NCBI GenBank assembly: GCA_016776525.1
Contig: JADHTD010000149.1
Coordinates: forward strand, 1-6,789
Source: Rhodospirillales bacterium
GTDB taxonomy: Bacteria > Pseudomonadota > Alphaproteobacteria > Rhodospirillales > JADHTD01
Direction: 5' to 3'
Length of the DNA: 6,789 nt
A program made the position numbers and the translations under genes. The notes beneath the pieces were generated by a model. The model made no database searches. It saw nothing but the letters and a program-made list of their open reading frames with translations, and was not told the DNA's origin. This document shows positions 5,609 to 6,789 of this stretch, in pieces. Position 1 is the stretch's first letter, and each line of letters opens with the position of its first letter.

Positions 5609-6789
5609 ATGGCGGCCATTGACGATCAAGGACAACCCCCGGACAGCGGTCCGGACACAACGGTTCTGGAAAGCGGCGGCGACGGCGTCACCATGCTGCC
5701 GGCCGGTTTTATCCTGGCCGATGCTGAATTTTCCAGCGCCGGACCCGATCTGGTGCTGACCGCAGCCGATGGCTCACAAGTCGTCGTCCGCGATTACTTT
5801 GAAGCCGAGCCGCCGCCGAAACTGATAACCCCGGACGGCGCCCAGGTTTCAGGCGACTTGGCAACGCGGCTGGCCGGTCCCCTGGCCCCCGCCGCAATGG
5901 CCGATGCGGCGGTCGACGGCCCGGCGGCCCAAGCCATCGGACAGGTGGAAAAACTGAGCGGTACGGCCACCGTCATCCGCGCCGACGGCAGCCGCCTCGA
6001 CTTGCAGGTGGGTGACCCGCTGTTCCAGGGCGATGTCCTGGCAACCGCCGACGATGGGGCCATCGGCATCGTGCTGGCCGACCAGACCACTTTCGCCATG
6101 GGTTCCGGGGGACGCATGGTGTTGGACGAAATGGTCTACGACCCCGGCACCGAAACCGGCACGTTGACCCTGTCCGTGGTCAAGGGCCTGTTCACTTTCG
6201 TCAGCGGCGAGGTTGCCAAAACCGACGTCAACAGCATGACCGTGGAAACGCCGGTGGCGACCATCGGCATCCGCGGCACGCAACTGGGCCTCGATATAAG
6301 CGACGGTCAGAATCTCAACGTGGTGCTCATGGAAGAAGCCGGCGGTTTCGTCGGCGAGGTGGTGGTCAAGAACAACGCCGGGCTGGCGGTCCTCAACCAG
6401 GCCTACCAGGCGACCACGGTCGGCTCCTTTGAAAGCCCGCCGACCGCTGTTGAGACCATCGCCGGAAGCGACGTCATCGAAGCCTTTGCCCTGCCGTTGT
6501 TCCATCTGCCGCTGACCCAGGCGGGCGAGAACGATTACGGCCTGCAATCGATCACCGAAGAGGGTGCTTCCAACCTGACGGATTTCCAGACCGAAGCCGG
6601 GGATGCGGAAACCGATCCCGGCGGGACCATCAAGGTCGTCGATGGCGACTATACGGCGCCCCCCGTGACGGGGGCCGGTGAAGACCTGTTGCAGGCCCCG
6701 TCCGTTCCCGAAGGGACAGAAGCAGTGGCGGCCGCCGTTGCTGCTTCCGACGACACCGATGAACCGTCTGATGAGCAGCCCCCGGAACC
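5609..6789 (+). CDS. FecR-domain protein, N-terminal part of a probable large type I-secreted adhesin
   Basis: The frame opens after TGA 5558-5560 and runs without a stop to the window edge, giving 393 residues of an unfinished gene. Residues 1-25 are polar with no signal peptide or membrane helix. Residues 26-95 contain GPDLVLTAADGSQVVVRDYF (45-64), which resembles the BapA prefix-like segment at the start of giant biofilm adhesins. Residues 110-230 form a FecR domain: IGQVEKLSGTATVIRADG, LQVGDPLFQGDVLAT, then the hallmark TPVATIGIRGT (214-224). After about residue 315 the chain becomes an acidic, Ala/Pro/Thr-rich linker. FecR domains of this type, outside FecR sigma regulators, are common near the N-terminus of long VCBS or cadherin-repeat proteins in alphaproteobacteria. 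No transmembrane helix or sigma/anti-sigma partner is visible, so an iron-dicitrate regulator is unlikely. Export would rely on a C-terminal signal that is outside the window. FecR domain: confident; giant adhesin: inference. Confidence 0.85.
   Translation, partial: MAAIDDQGQPPDSGPDTTVLESGGDGVTMLPAGFILADAEFSSAGPDLVLTAADGSQVVVRDYFEAEPPPKLITPDGAQVSGDLATRLAGPLAPAAMADAAVDGPAAQAIGQVEKLSGTATVIRADGSRLDLQVGDPLFQGDVLATADDGAIGIVLADQTTFAMGSGGRMVLDEMVYDPGTETGTLTLSVVKGLFTFVSGEVAKTDVNSMTVETPVATIGIRGTQLGLDISDGQNLNVVLMEEAGGFVGEVVVKNNAGLAVLNQAYQATTVGSFESPPTAVETIAGSDVIEAFALPLFHLPLTQAGENDYGLQSITEEGASNLTDFQTEAGDAETDPGGTIKVVDGDYTAPPVTGAGEDLLQAPSVPEGTEAVAAAVAASDDTDEPSDEQPPE

Noticed and set aside
5849..6547. A 232-codon minus-strand open frame antisense to the FecR-domain gene
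   Set aside because: The plus-strand frame carries a clear FecR domain, promoter and ribosome site. The antisense product has no recognisable domain.
5609..6789. FecR-type transmembrane regulator of iron-dicitrate uptake
   Set aside because: There is no transmembrane helix or anti-sigma N-terminal domain, no neighbouring ECF sigma factor, and the protein continues into a long acidic linker.
1..6789. CRISPR arrays, tRNA or rRNA genes, insertion sequences or attachment sites
   Set aside because: No regularly spaced repeats, no tRNA-like cloverleaf, and no transposase or integrase frame was seen on either strand.

Overview
The window reads as ordinary chromosomal DNA from a GC-rich Gram-negative bacterium, most likely an alphaproteobacterium and possibly Rhodospirillales-like. 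That placement is inferred from codon use (strong G/C at third positions), the short-type phosphatidylserine decarboxylase next to pssA, and the style of the FecR-domain protein at the right end. No search could be run, so it is not a firm assignment.

Layout. (1) Bases 1-3649, plus strand: the end of an RND efflux operon. It holds the C-terminal 165 residues of a periplasmic adaptor (membrane-fusion protein), then a complete 1050-residue inner-membrane RND permease joined to it by an ATGA stop/start overlap. No outer-membrane channel gene follows. (2) Bases 3650-3762: a short convergent spacer with a 9-bp perfect inverted repeat (extendable with wobble pairs) that overlaps the pssA stop codon and looks like a terminator. 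(3) Bases 3763-5288, minus strand: a two-gene phosphatidylethanolamine operon, psd then pssA, coupled by a TGATG overlap. PssA makes phosphatidylserine from CDP-diacylglycerol and serine, and Psd decarboxylates it to phosphatidylethanolamine. (4) Bases 5289-5608: a 320-bp divergent intergenic region, AT-rich in its right half. It carries a plausible sigma-70 promoter for each side, a CAGGTG-N8-CACCTG dyad over the psd -10 box, and a cluster of small hairpins. (5) Bases 5609-6789, plus strand: a long open frame with no stop before the window ends. It encodes the N-terminal 393 residues of a FecR-domain protein that resembles the start of giant type I-secreted surface adhesins.

The three gene groups have no evident shared function beyond all belonging to the cell envelope. 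The most interesting points are the altered proton-relay residues in the RND permease (the second TM4 aspartate is Gly and the TM10 lysine is Asn), the unfinished FecR/adhesin-like gene, and the structured regulatory region between psd and that gene. I see no RNA gene, mobile element, CRISPR array or clearly undescribed system.
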